NCBI GenBank assembly: GCA_902791475.1
Contig: CADAWC010000033.1
Location: 1 to 38,640 of the forward strand
Direction: 5' to 3'
Length of the DNA: 38,640 nucleotides
DNA from: Fibrobacter succinogenes
GTDB taxonomy: Bacteria > Fibrobacterota > Fibrobacteria > Fibrobacterales > Fibrobacteraceae
Position numbers and translations under genes: made by a program. This document shows, one piece after another, positions 22,662 through 29,689 of this stretch. A model generated the notes under the pieces. It was not told where the DNA came from and did no database searches. It saw nothing but the letters and a program-made list of their open reading frames with translations. Position 1 is the first letter of the stretch; every line of letters starts with the position of its first letter.

Positions 22662-23471
22662 TTAGTGCTTCATCTCACAGACGGCTTGCTCGTAGTCGAT
22701 CAGATGGTCAATCGTCGGGTGGGTGCCGCAAACTGCGCAATCGTCCGTTTTGGTCGGGAGCTTGATCTTGCGGAATTCCATCGTGAGCGCATTGTAGGTG
22801 AGCAAGTATCCCGTGAGCAAATTGCCGACACCGAGAATGTACTTGACGGCTTCCATCGCCTGGAGGCTTCCGATAACACCGCCCATAGCGCCGATTACGC
22901 CTGCCTGCTTGCAAGTCGGCACGGCATCTTTCGGAGGGGGTTCCTTGAAGACGCAGCGGTAGCACGGACCTTGACCCGGAACGTACGTCATGAGCTGCCC
23001 CTGGAAGCGGATAATGCCCGCGTGAGAGAACGGCTTCTTGGCCATGACGCAAGCGTCGTTGATGAGAAACTTTGCCGGGAAGTTGTCGGTTCCATCAATG
23101 ATAAAATCGTAATCCTTGATGAGGTCCAAGATGTTTTCGCTGGTGACGAAGGTGTGGTACGTAATCACCTTGACATCCGGGTTCATCGCTTCCATCGTTT
23201 CCTTGGCAGATTGCACCTTGGGCTTGCCCACATCTTTTGTAGCATGTATTATCTGGCGCTGCAAATTGGAAAGGTCAACGACGTCTGCATCGGCAATGCC
23301 GATGGTGCCAACGCCTGCGGCGGCGAGGTACATAGCGACAGGAGCACCGAGGCCACCCGCGCCAATGATAAGTACCTTGGCGTTCAAAAGCTTCTTCTGG
23401 CCCTTTGCGCCCACTTCCTTGAGGATGATGTGGCGGGAATAGCGTTCGAGTTGTTCGTTAGTAAAAGCCAT
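22662..23471 (-). CDS. ThiF/MoeB/HesA-type E1 adenylyltransferase (HcyF-like)
   Basis: A 269-residue stand-alone E1-like enzyme that adenylates the C-terminal Gly of a sulfur carrier and passes it on for thiocarboxylation. Visible features: YSRHIILKEVGAKGQKKL, nucleotide loop IGAGGLGAP, ADADVVDLSNLQRQIIH, IDGTDNFPAKFLINDAC, CYRC and CAVC zinc pairs, and the conserved Cys in VPTCKQAGVIGAMGG. There is no rhodanese domain, unlike the fusion protein 3 kb away, so sulfur must come from another donor, perhaps the TusA-like protein in the same operon or sulfide. Its ATG overlaps the stop of the carrier gene by one base (TAATG), a sign of coupling. Confidence 0.92.
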   Translation of the reverse strand: MAFTNEQLERYSRHIILKEVGAKGQKKLLNAKVLIIGAGGLGAPVAMYLAAAGVGTIGIADADVVDLSNLQRQIIHATKDVGKPKVQSAKETMEAMNPDVKVITYHTFVTSENILDLIKDYDFIIDGTDNFPAKFLINDACVMAKKPFSHAGIIRFQGQLMTYVPGQGPCYRCVFKEPPPKDAVPTCKQAGVIGAMGGVIGSLQAMEAVKYILGVGNLLTGYLLTYNALTMEFRKIKLPTKTDDCAVCGTHPTIDHLIDYEQAVCEMKH

Positions 23472-23677
23472 TACTGACCACCTCCCATGAAGTAGAGGAA
23501 TTCGACATTGTCGCCGTCCTTGAGAGCGGTCGTTGCGAAATTGTCGTTTTCGACAAATTCATCGTTCACGGAAACGGTCACGTATTGCGGCGTTTCGACC
23601 TTTTCTTGTTCAATGAGTTCTGCGACGGTGAGGCTGTCTTTAACTTCTTTCTTGTTTCCTGCAACAGTAATAAACAT
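23471..23677 (-). CDS. ThiS/HcyS-like ubiquitin-fold sulfur carrier ending GGGQ
   Basis: A 68-residue beta-grasp protein: MFITVAGNKKEV, LTVAELIEQEKV, YVTVSVNDEFV, LKDGDNVEFLYFMGGGQ. Carriers of this family become a C-terminal thiocarboxylate that donates sulfide to a biosynthetic enzyme. Functional ThiS ends exactly at GG; this one has at least one extra residue (Gln68), so it should be inactive until a JAMM peptidase removes it. Operon partners (TusA-like, E1, two JAMM peptidases) and two nearby metY genes point to HcyS-type homocysteine synthesis rather than thiamine, since no thiamine genes occur here. AAGGA precedes the ATG. Confidence 0.9.
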   Translation of the reverse strand: MFITVAGNKKEVKDSLTVAELIEQEKVETPQYVTVSVNDEFVENDNFATTALKDGDNVEFLYFMGGGQ

Positions 23678-23715
23678 TTTTGAAATTCCTTATGGGTTTA
23701 AATTTTTTTGATCTT

Positions 23716-23743
23716 GTCATTCCCGCCTCCGAGCGGGAATCTC
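23716..23743. repeat. GTCATTCCCG hairpin repeat between tusA-like and hcyS-like genes
   Basis: ATTCCCGC-CTCCGA-GCGGGAAT is a perfect 8-bp hairpin without a U-tract, related to the longer copy at 18361-18443. It lies inside the operon and could cause partial termination or processing. Confidence 0.65.
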
Positions 23744-23744
23744 C

Positions 23745-23993
23745 TTAATCTCCGACTTTTTTAACAAAGAGTGTAAAGGTTCCGTCCTGATTGTCGTTGA
23801 GCTTGAGGATTTCGTGACCTTCTTCCTTGAGGCTGCGCGGCACATTCTGCACTGGTTCGCCGTCGTTCAGGCGGATGGCGAGAATCTGACCTTCGTCAAG
23901 TTCTTCGATAGCGACTTTAGCCTTGACAAATGTAGTGGGGCATTTGACGTCGGTGACGTCGACGGTATCGTCTACTTTAATTTCTTCTGACAT
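23745..23993 (-). CDS. TusA/SirA-family sulfur-transfer protein
   Basis: An 82-residue TusA-like protein. The family carries sulfur as a persulfide on the cysteine of a CPxP motif at the start of helix 1; here it is VKCPTTFVKAKVAIEEL (CPTT rather than CPxP), with the Cys retained. The second half, GEPVQNVPRSLKEEGHEIL and TFTLFVKK, is typical. It heads the carrier-E1-JAMM operon behind regulon promoter b and could supply sulfur to the rhodanese-less E1/carrier pair. Some TusA-family members in sulfide-rich bacteria do other jobs, so the exact role is inferred. The Shine-Dalgarno is in GTACGGAG, shared with two other regulon genes. Confidence 0.88.
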   Translation of the reverse strand: MSEEIKVDDTVDVTDVKCPTTFVKAKVAIEELDEGQILAIRLNDGEPVQNVPRSLKEEGHEILKLNDNQDGTFTLFVKKVGD

Positions 23994-24025
23994 TTATTTA
24001 TCTCCGTACTTTAATTTTGATGCTA

Positions 24026-24055
24026 AATATAGAACGCGTTTTTTACTTTGTCCAA
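24026..24055 (-). promoter_or_regulatory. Sulfur-regulon promoter, site b (tusA-hcyS operon)
   Basis: Minus strand TTGGAC (24055-24050), 18-bp spacer ending GCGTTC, TATATT (24031-24026). Upstream CAATAACTCAGCATAAAAAT is nearly the same as in sites a and f. Confidence 0.8.
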
Positions 24056-24131
24056 TACTTAATTTTTATGCTGAGTTATTGAAATTTTCTATATGGTCGT
24101 TAGTTATTAGTCAATGGTCATTGGTTAATAG

Positions 24132-25361
24132 CTACGAAATTTGCTTTATAGCTTGTTCGAAATCTTCCTTGAGGTCGGCAATATCTTCGATGCCTACGCT
24201 GATGCGGATCGAGCCTTCAAATACGCCTGCGTTTTCTTTTTGCAGTTTGGTACTGTGCGTGAAAATCGTGCTATCCGGGTGGATGACGAGCGTACGCAAG
24301 TCGCCAATGTTCGTGGCTATTGTAGCGTATTTCAAGTTGTTGATGAGCTTGAAAGCCTTTTCCTTGGAGCCTGCGTCAATCGAGATGATGGCGCCGCCTT
24401 TGCCGTTAAACTGCTTTTGAACGAGATCGTAATAGGGATTGCCCTTCAATGCGGGGTAGTTGACCTTGATGATTTCGAAACCCTGCAAAAATTCAGCGAG
24501 TTGCAAGGCGTTATCGCAAAGGCGTTCCATGCGGAGTCCGAGAGTTTCAAGCCCGAGCGAGTTCAGGAATGCGGTAGCGGGTGCGAGACAACAACCAATA
24601 TTGCGCCAGACGCCGTTGCGGAGTTTTGCGAGATAAGCGAACTTGCTGAAGCGCTTGTATTCTTCCAAGCCCTTGTATTTGGTGTAATCCCACTTGAATT
24701 TTCCGCTATCGACGATGATGCCGCTGATGGCACTGCCGTTTCCGTTGATGTACTTGGAAGATGAGTGGACAACGATATCTGCGCCAAAGTCAAAAGGATG
24801 AACAAGGTAAGGAGTTGCCGTCGTGCTGTCGACAATCAGCGGGACGCCTGCTTCGTGTGCGACATCTGCAACGCTTTGAATATCAACGACATTGAGTTTC
24901 GGGTTGCCGATAAGTTCTGTAAAAACCGCCTTGGTCTTATCGCTCAATTGCGAACGAACGCTCTCAGCGGTAACTTCTGTGACGTAACGGGTTTTAATGC
25001 CGAATGCTTCCAAATCGTGGAACAAGTCGATCGTGCCGCCAAACAATGCCGTACTTGCAATAACTTCATCGCCTGCCTGCAAAATGTTCAAAAGCGAAAG
25101 CGTTACTGCTGCCATGCCCGAAGAGCATGCGACCGCGCCAATGCCCTTTTCAAGAGATGCAATGCGCCTTTCGAAAGAATCTGTCGTGGGGTTTCCAATG
25201 CGCGTATATGCAAAACCCGGAGCCCTATTGTTGAAAACAGCTTCGAGTTTCTCTGCGGATTCTTGCGAAAATGCACTGACTTGATAAATAGGGGTAAGCG
25301 TAGAGCCGGTACTTCGTTCACTTTCAAAATTATGATGCAATAAAGTAGTATTAAAATCCAT
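24132..25361 (-). CDS. metY: O-acetylhomoserine sulfhydrylase 1 (MetY)
   Basis: A 409-residue PLP enzyme of the Cys/Met metabolism (gamma-family) that makes homocysteine from O-acetylhomoserine and sulfide, or in the HcyS system from carrier thiocarboxylate. Motifs: AYTRIGNPTTDSFE, ACSSGMAAVTLSL, LFGGTIDLFHD, IVDSTTATPYLV, and the PLP lysine in VVHSSSKYINGNG (Lys203); C-terminus SIRISVGIEDIADLKEDF. It is monocistronic behind regulon site c and directly upstream (in transcription order) of the tusA-hcyS operon, the context in which Wolinella MetY was found to accept sulfur from HcyS. GTACGGAG gives the ribosome site. Distinguishing MetY from cystathionine gamma-synthase rests on length, the N-terminal TLTPIYQ/SAF region and context. 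Confidence 0.9.
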   Translation of the reverse strand: MDFNTTLLHHNFESERSTGSTLTPIYQVSAFSQESAEKLEAVFNNRAPGFAYTRIGNPTTDSFERRIASLEKGIGAVACSSGMAAVTLSLLNILQAGDEVIASTALFGGTIDLFHDLEAFGIKTRYVTEVTAESVRSQLSDKTKAVFTELIGNPKLNVVDIQSVADVAHEAGVPLIVDSTTATPYLVHPFDFGADIVVHSSSKYINGNGSAISGIIVDSGKFKWDYTKYKGLEEYKRFSKFAYLAKLRNGVWRNIGCCLAPATAFLNSLGLETLGLRMERLCDNALQLAEFLQGFEIIKVNYPALKGNPYYDLVQKQFNGKGGAIISIDAGSKEKAFKLINNLKYATIATNIGDLRTLVIHPDSTIFTHSTKLQKENAGVFEGSIRISVGIEDIADLKEDFEQAIKQIS

Positions 25362-25400
25362 TAGGGGTCTCCGTACATAATCCTATAAATTTTGTGGGTA

Positions 25401-25430
25401 AAAATAGAACGCAAATGTGTAATTGTCCAA
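25401..25430 (-). promoter_or_regulatory. Sulfur-regulon promoter, site c (metY1)
   Basis: Minus strand TTGGAC (25430-25425), 18-bp spacer ending GCGTTC, TATTTT (25406-25401), within TTAGTATTGGACAA. Confidence 0.75.
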
Positions 25431-25567
25431 TACTAATTTTATATGACTTTTAATAGGTATTTTCTATAGGAAAGAGGTTTTTGGTTGCTATAAAAAAACT
25501 CGCTCAGCTATTGAACGAAGAGCTTCTATAACTAGGATTTTGTTACTTTATTTACACTTTGAAATGC

Positions 25568-26593
25568 TTAATTTTTCTCGTAAATCTGGTCAAAAATGGC
25601 GCCGTCGGCAAAGTGCTTGGCTTGTGCTTTATCCCAACCGCCAAAATGCTCAATCGTAATCAGATTGACATTCTGATCGAATTCTTTGTACTCGTCAAGA
25701 ATCGTCTTGTTTGTCGGACGGTAATGATGCTTTGCCGCAACATGCTGCGCTTCGTCAGAGTATAGATAATTCAGGTATTCCGTCGCAAGTTTGCGCGTGT
25801 TGCGTTTGTCTACAATCTTATCTACAATCGCGACAGAAGGCTCTGCCAAAACGCTCACACTCGGCATCACGATTTCGTAATCCTTGGGGTAGTCCTTGAG
25901 CGAAAGGAAAGCCTCGTTTTCCCAAGAAAGCAGCACATCGCCCTTGCGTTCTTCAATGAATGTATTCGTGGAACCGCGTGCACCCGAAGCAAGGTCAAGA
26001 ACATTTTGGTAAAGCTTCTTCATGAAACCTTTGACTTGCTCCTCATCTCCGTTGAACTGCTTTTCTGCATAAGCCCAAGCCGCAAGATAATTCCAGCGCG
26101 CACCGCCCGAAGTCTTGGGATCTGGCGTGATGATGCCGATGCCGTCCTTGACGAGATCTTTCCAGTCCTTGATTTTCTTGGGATTCCCCTTGCGCACGAG
26201 AAACACGATCGTCGAAGTGTAAGGAGCGCTGTTGCGCGGAAATTCCTTGACCCAGCCGTTTTCAATAAGCCCTGCGTTACGGACAATGTTCACGTCGTAT
26301 TCCAGCGCGAGCGTGACCACATCCGCTTCAAGCCCGTTCACCACCTCAAGCGCCTGCTTGCCCGAACCGCCATGAAACTGCGTAATTTTCACATCCTTGC
26401 CGGTCGCCTCTTTCCAATGCTTTATAAAAATATGATTGTAATTGGAATAGAATTCACGCGTCGGGTCGTAAGACACGTTGACAAGCGTGTTGTTCTCAAT
26501 CTCGGGAGCCTTTTCCGAACTGCAACCGAAAAAACAACCCGCGCCCGCCACCAGCGCCACTGCAAAAACTATCTTGAAAAAATGCAGATTCAT
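25568..26593 (-). CDS. sbp: Sulfate/thiosulfate-binding lipoprotein, paralogue 1 (variant ligand loop)
   Basis: Solute-binding component of a sulfate ABC importer, 341 residues with a lipoprotein signal ([13 protein letters not shown]). The family motifs are complete: [89 protein letters not shown] and [16 protein letters not shown]. One oddity: the ligand loop reads QFHGGSGKQ with Phe73, where sulfate-binding proteins and paralogue 2 have Ser. Sbp contacts sulfate partly via this residue, so specificity may differ. It lies after bioB and lysE on the same strand with AAGGA upstream and no regulon-type promoter, so it is probably regulated differently from paralogue 2. Confidence 0.93.
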   Translation of the reverse strand: MNLHFFKIVFAVALVAGAGCFFGCSSEKAPEIENNTLVNVSYDPTREFYSNYNHIFIKHWKEATGKDVKITQFHGGSGKQALEVVNGLEADVVTLALEYDVNIVRNAGLIENGWVKEFPRNSAPYTSTIVFLVRKGNPKKIKDWKDLVKDGIGIITPDPKTSGGARWNYLAAWAYAEKQFNGDEEQVKGFMKKLYQNVLDLASGARGSTNTFIEERKGDVLLSWENEAFLSLKDYPKDYEIVMPSVSVLAEPSVAIVDKIVDKRNTRKLATEYLNYLYSDEAQHVAAKHHYRPTNKTILDEYKEFDQNVNLITIEHFGGWDKAQAKHFADGAIFDQIYEKN

Positions 26594-26679
26594 AGTGAAA
26601 TTCCTTCTTATTGAGAATGATAGTAATATTTTATTCCCAATAATTTGTTACTTCAAAAAGAAAATGCTATATCAGACTA

Positions 26680-27276
26680 CTATTCCACAATCCCAATGGC
26701 GCAATACAGTAGCGAGAGCCCCATGAGCGTGTAGAAAATTCTGTGGTGCTTTTTGAAAAGCCCTTGCAGTAAAACGCCTGCGAAAAGCCACGCCAAATTG
26801 CAGATGGGGCCTGTAAGCGGCAATAGTATGCCGAACAGCAGCAAGTGTGGAAAATCTTGGTGGTAGGGGAGAATGTAGGTTGTGATTGCCGTGAGGCAGA
26901 ACACCATGATTTTAACGTTTGTGAGTTGCACGAAAAGACCTGTGCGGAAACTACCGGTTGTGCGGCTGTTGCGGATTTCTTCGAGTGGCTTGAACGCTTG
27001 AATTAAAAGGCTGATTGCCAAATATGCAATGTAAATTGCTCCGACGAAAGCAAATACCCGGATGAAATTTTCAAAAGCACTACTGATAAAATAAACTATA
27101 AAAACAGATGTTAGCGAGACGATTGTGTATCCGGTGAAAAGTCCGTACCATTGCTTTATCGCGACGCTTTTCCCGCTGCCCATTGCTACCGAGAGTGAAC
27201 AGAGGTTCGCTGGTCCCGGTGTAATTCCCGAGACGAATGCATAAAGTAAAAAAGAAAGTGCGATTTCTAGTGACAC
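26680..27276 (-). CDS. LysE/RhtB-family amino-acid exporter
   Basis: A 198-residue inner-membrane protein with six hydrophobic segments. The N-terminal signature LLYAFVSGITPGPANLCSLSVAMGSG is the family hallmark; GPANL and a later FVQLTNVKIMVF segment match the LysE/RhtB/EamB group. Members export lysine, homoserine, threonine, cysteine or O-acetylserine. Within a sulfur-assimilation island the EamB-like role (cysteine or O-acetylserine efflux) is attractive but unproven. It begins 19 bp after bioB and is probably co-transcribed with bioB and sbp. Confidence 0.85.
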   Translation of the reverse strand: MSLEIALSFLLYAFVSGITPGPANLCSLSVAMGSGKSVAIKQWYGLFTGYTIVSLTSVFIVYFISSAFENFIRVFAFVGAIYIAYLAISLLIQAFKPLEEIRNSRTTGSFRTGLFVQLTNVKIMVFCLTAITTYILPYHQDFPHLLLFGILLPLTGPICNLAWLFAGVLLQGLFKKHHRIFYTLMGLSLLYCAIGIVE

Positions 27277-27295
27277 TAAGCGACCTGTTCAGTGT

Positions 27296-28285
27296 TTATT
27301 CGTCTTTGCTTTCTACAGCCCATGTGAAGCCTGCGTTTTCGATTTGGCGGAATGTGGCTTCCAAGCTTTGACCGCCTTCGGTGAGGTAACCCGAAGCGAA
27401 AATGGAATCGGCGACTTTGAAGAGTTCCTTTTCGTGTCCTTTGAAATAGACTTCGCGCCCGGCGGCGCAGCGGATGTCCGTTTTCGGGAGCAATAGACGG
27501 GCTAGGCAAAGGATTTTGATGCCGTATTCGAATGTGAGCCCGGAAATGTCGAGGTTGGCGAGGCGTGTGCCTTTGACCGGCAACAAAAAGTTTATGGGGA
27601 CGGATTCTGGATGGATGGCGACCAAGTCAAAAAGCATATCGACCACGTCTTCTTTTGATTCGCCCATGCCAATGATTCCGCCGCAGCATATTTCAAAGCC
27701 GATGCTCTGCAACATGCGAATGTTTTGGATGCGTCGCTCGTATGTGTGAGTGCTGCAAATTTCGGGGTAAAAACGGCGGCTCGTATTCAGGTTGTGGTTG
27801 ATGCGGTCAAGGCCAGCTGCCTTTAAAATGCGGGCTTGGTGCTCGGTCAAGAATCCGATGGAACAGCAAATGTGCGTGCCCGATTTCTTCATGTGCGCAA
27901 TGCGTTCGGCGAGTTCTTCAATTTCTTTGTCTGTGAAGCCCATGCCCGAAAGCCCGATGCAATGCCGAGACAGGTGAAATTCATCAACAAGATTATTATC
28001 GCCGTAGAGCTTGTCGTCCGAAACGCTTTTGTATTTTTCAATGGGCGCTTGGGAATCGCGAGATTGGGCGCAATAGGCGCAATTTTGAGTGCAGTTGCCG
28101 CTACGGACATTCGTCAAAAGCTGAATGTTGACACGGTTGCCTTTGTATTTAGTGCGCAACTTGAATGCGGCTTCGATTAACAAATCTAGCTGGTTGTCTG
28201 GAAAATTTAAAATTTGCAAACATTCTTCGCGAGTAAGTGTTTTGCTTTCGTCCCAATCTTTCGTCAAATAATCTGTAATTGTCAT
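27296..28285 (-). CDS. bioB: Biotin synthase (radical SAM)
   Basis: Inserts sulfur into dethiobiotin, sacrificing a [2Fe-2S] cluster. A 329-residue cytoplasmic radical-SAM protein: SGNCTQNCAYCAQS holds the CxxxCxxC motif, followed by GLSGMGFTDKEIEEL, ICCSIGF (a [2Fe-2S] Cys), ICCGGIIGMGES (second Cys), PINFLLPVKGTRL, and DIRCAAGREVYF with the conserved Arg ligand. The frame opens 14 codons upstream, but MTITDYL at 28285 resembles the usual start; the longer start remains possible. It is first in bioB-lysE-sbp1. A sulfur-consuming enzyme here fits the neighbourhood, although no other biotin genes are present. Confidence 0.92.
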   Translation of the reverse strand: MTITDYLTKDWDESKTLTREECLQILNFPDNQLDLLIEAAFKLRTKYKGNRVNIQLLTNVRSGNCTQNCAYCAQSRDSQAPIEKYKSVSDDKLYGDNNLVDEFHLSRHCIGLSGMGFTDKEIEELAERIAHMKKSGTHICCSIGFLTEHQARILKAAGLDRINHNLNTSRRFYPEICSTHTYERRIQNIRMLQSIGFEICCGGIIGMGESKEDVVDMLFDLVAIHPESVPINFLLPVKGTRLANLDISGLTFEYGIKILCLARLLLPKTDIRCAAGREVYFKGHEKELFKVADSIFASGYLTEGGQSLEATFRQIENAGFTWAVESKDE

Positions 28286-28326
28286 TCTTAAACTACCGTC
28301 ATTGAATTTGTTGAATTTTGGTGACA

Positions 28327-28357
28327 AATATAAAAGCCAAGTTAATGCTTGGCTAAT
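28327..28357 (-). terminator. Hairpin before bioB: terminator of upstream gene, possibly also an operator
   Basis: AGCCAAG (28354-28348) and CTTGGCT (28341-28335) pair over a 6-base loop, followed by UUUAUAUUU. This fits termination of the membrane-protein gene. The same palindrome touches a TATATT box (28332-28327) that could be the bioB -10. Confidence 0.6.
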
Positions 28358-28404
28358 ACAAAAAAGCTATGGCTTGTAGGGGCGTTATTCAAGAAATTGA
28401 ATGC

Positions 28405-28956
28405 TCAATGGTGATGGTGGTGACCTTCGTGCATTGAATCCATGTGGTGTGCAGGGGGTTGAACCTCGGAAACTGCCTTCGCCTTGGGCTTGTAGCCTGC
28501 AATTCCCGGGTCAACCATCCCGAAGATCATGGCAATGTGAGAAAGCACGAGAAATGCGGCGAGTAGAAGAATAGCGTATGTCGTTCTTTTCTGCTCAACA
28601 ACTTTGCGGAATAAAAGTTTCAAGTTCAAAAGTGCAAGCAATATCATCGGAATGCCCGCAAGGATGTAAGAGAATATTGCGACGACATCAATCCATGTTC
28701 TGAATTCTCCTGCCGATGCGAGCGGTATAATGACGTTCGGAATGAAATAGATTATGATTCCAAGGAATGCGACCCCCGCAAGAATCCCCGCGGTGCGATT
28801 CACTTTGGAGAGTGTCGGGTGCGCATTTGGCGATTTGAGCAGGAACAATTCCGTGATGGCGATGGTCTCTGCGAGAATGACGGGGATTGCCATGAAGAGA
28901 ATCAGGTTCCAGGGAGAATTCTGCATCAGCAGATCCATATAGTGAGTAGAGTACAT
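28405..28956 (-). CDS. Small polytopic membrane protein with His-rich C-terminal tail
   Basis: A 183-residue protein with four to five hydrophobic segments (LILFMAIPVILAETIAI; AGVAFLGIIIYFIP; VVAIFSYILAGIPMILLALL; ILLLAAFLVLSHIAMIFGMV) and the tail PPAHHMDSMHEGHHHHH, which should bind metal such as Ni, Cu or Zn. The N-terminus YMDLLMQNSPWNLILFM resembles an uncharacterised family (DUF6803, from memory). Function unknown; a metal-linked membrane role is inference from the tail. It lies alone between the cupin operon and bioB. Confidence 0.75.
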   Translation of the reverse strand: MYSTHYMDLLMQNSPWNLILFMAIPVILAETIAITELFLLKSPNAHPTLSKVNRTAGILAGVAFLGIIIYFIPNVIIPLASAGEFRTWIDVVAIFSYILAGIPMILLALLNLKLLFRKVVEQKRTTYAILLLAAFLVLSHIAMIFGMVDPGIAGYKPKAKAVSEVQPPAHHMDSMHEGHHHHH

Positions 28957-29065
28957 GTTGTATCCTTTTTGTTATGGGTTTGACTTATTCTCCATCTCGT
29001 AAAGCAATGTACAAAAAGAAATTATCAAAAGTGTTATTGAAAATTTTGATATCTAGCGCTAAGAA

Positions 29066-29086
29066 AAAGTGTAATTTTTTTACACA
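29066..29086 (-). terminator. Short terminator overlapping the end of the cupin gene
   Basis: Minus-strand GUGUAA (overlapping the stop codon) pairs with UUACAC around an A-rich loop and is followed by UUUUUC; six pairs, so weak. Confidence 0.5.
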
Positions 29087-29682
29087 TATTTTGAAAGTGT
29101 TTTGACGTCTTTGCCACTCCACGTGTAGAGCGCGAGCATGGGCTCGTGTTCGGTTTGCATGGAGTGTATGTGGTTAGATGGGTGTAGTACAAATTCACCA
29201 GGACCGCGTACTTTTGAAATTCCGTCCAATGTCCAGATGGCGTGTCCGGACAAAATGACGTACAGTTCTGTGGCAGGGTGCAAGTGGGAGGGGTAAAAGG
29301 TGTTTTTGCCTAGGAGCGTAAAACCGAAACAAAAATGCTCGTCGTGATAGGGCGCTTCTGGACCGAGAATTTCTCCCCATCCCATTTGATCGGCCAAATC
29401 AGGCATGTCGGGGCGCGGCTCGTAATTGTATTTCCACGGCAAATAGGGGAGGGCGGGCTCCAAAGCTTTTAGCAAATCTGCAGTTTCAGGGTTCCCGTGC
29501 TTGATAGCTTCTCCAATGTAGCGGATTAGCGGCGAGTCGCTTTTTTCAAATTTTCCAATTGGCTTTGGAATGTCTCGGACGGCGAAATTGGTGGCTTCAA
29601 GCCCGATTTTATCGTCGATTTTGGCTCTCTTGAAAAGAAACTTTTGGGATTCTTCAATTAAATTTTGAATAACATTTTTCAT
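29080..29682 (-). CDS. DMSP-lyase-family cupin protein
   Basis: A 200-residue protein with a C-terminal cupin. NTFYPSHLHPATELYVILSGHAIW (about 128-150) supplies His133, His135 and Glu139, and NHIHSMQTEHEPMLALYTWSG (170-190) supplies the third His (His173). This matches the dimethylsulfoniopropionate lyase (DddQ/DddL-like, PF16867) family from memory. The family splits sulfonium compounds in marine bacteria, but the wider superfamily includes enzymes with other substrates. It is the last gene of metY2-methyltransferase-cupin, seven bases after the methyltransferase, under a sulfur-regulon promoter. A role with a methylated sulfur compound (DMSP, S-methylmethionine or similar) is plausible; true DMSP cleavage is unproven. 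Confidence 0.78.
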   Translation of the reverse strand: MKNVIQNLIEESQKFLFKRAKIDDKIGLEATNFAVRDIPKPIGKFEKSDSPLIRYIGEAIKHGNPETADLLKALEPALPYLPWKYNYEPRPDMPDLADQMGWGEILGPEAPYHDEHFCFGFTLLGKNTFYPSHLHPATELYVILSGHAIWTLDGISKVRGPGEFVLHPSNHIHSMQTEHEPMLALYTWSGKDVKTLSKYV

Positions 29683-29689
29683 AGCATCC

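Noticed and set aside
23471..23677. ThiS of a thiamine pathway
   Set aside because: No thiC, thiG, thiE or thiH occurs in the window, and the tail after GG needs a peptidase, as in HcyS-type systems.
21782..23993. E1-JAMM-ubiquitin-like operon as an antiphage (Bil or type II CBASS-like) system
   Set aside because: No cyclase, effector or E2 protein is present. Neighbours are TusA and MetY, and the promoter is shared with sulfate transport, so a sulfur role fits better.
26611..26630. Fur-box-like TTGAGAATGATAGTAATATT before sbp1
   Set aside because: The match to the Fur consensus is partial and no iron gene is linked. Too weak to list as a site.
28335..28354. AGCCAAG-N6-CTTGGCT palindrome as a biotin-repressor operator
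   Set aside because: It does not match BirA, BioR or BioQ sites I know, and the trailing U-rich run fits a terminator. Kept only as a terminator with a note.
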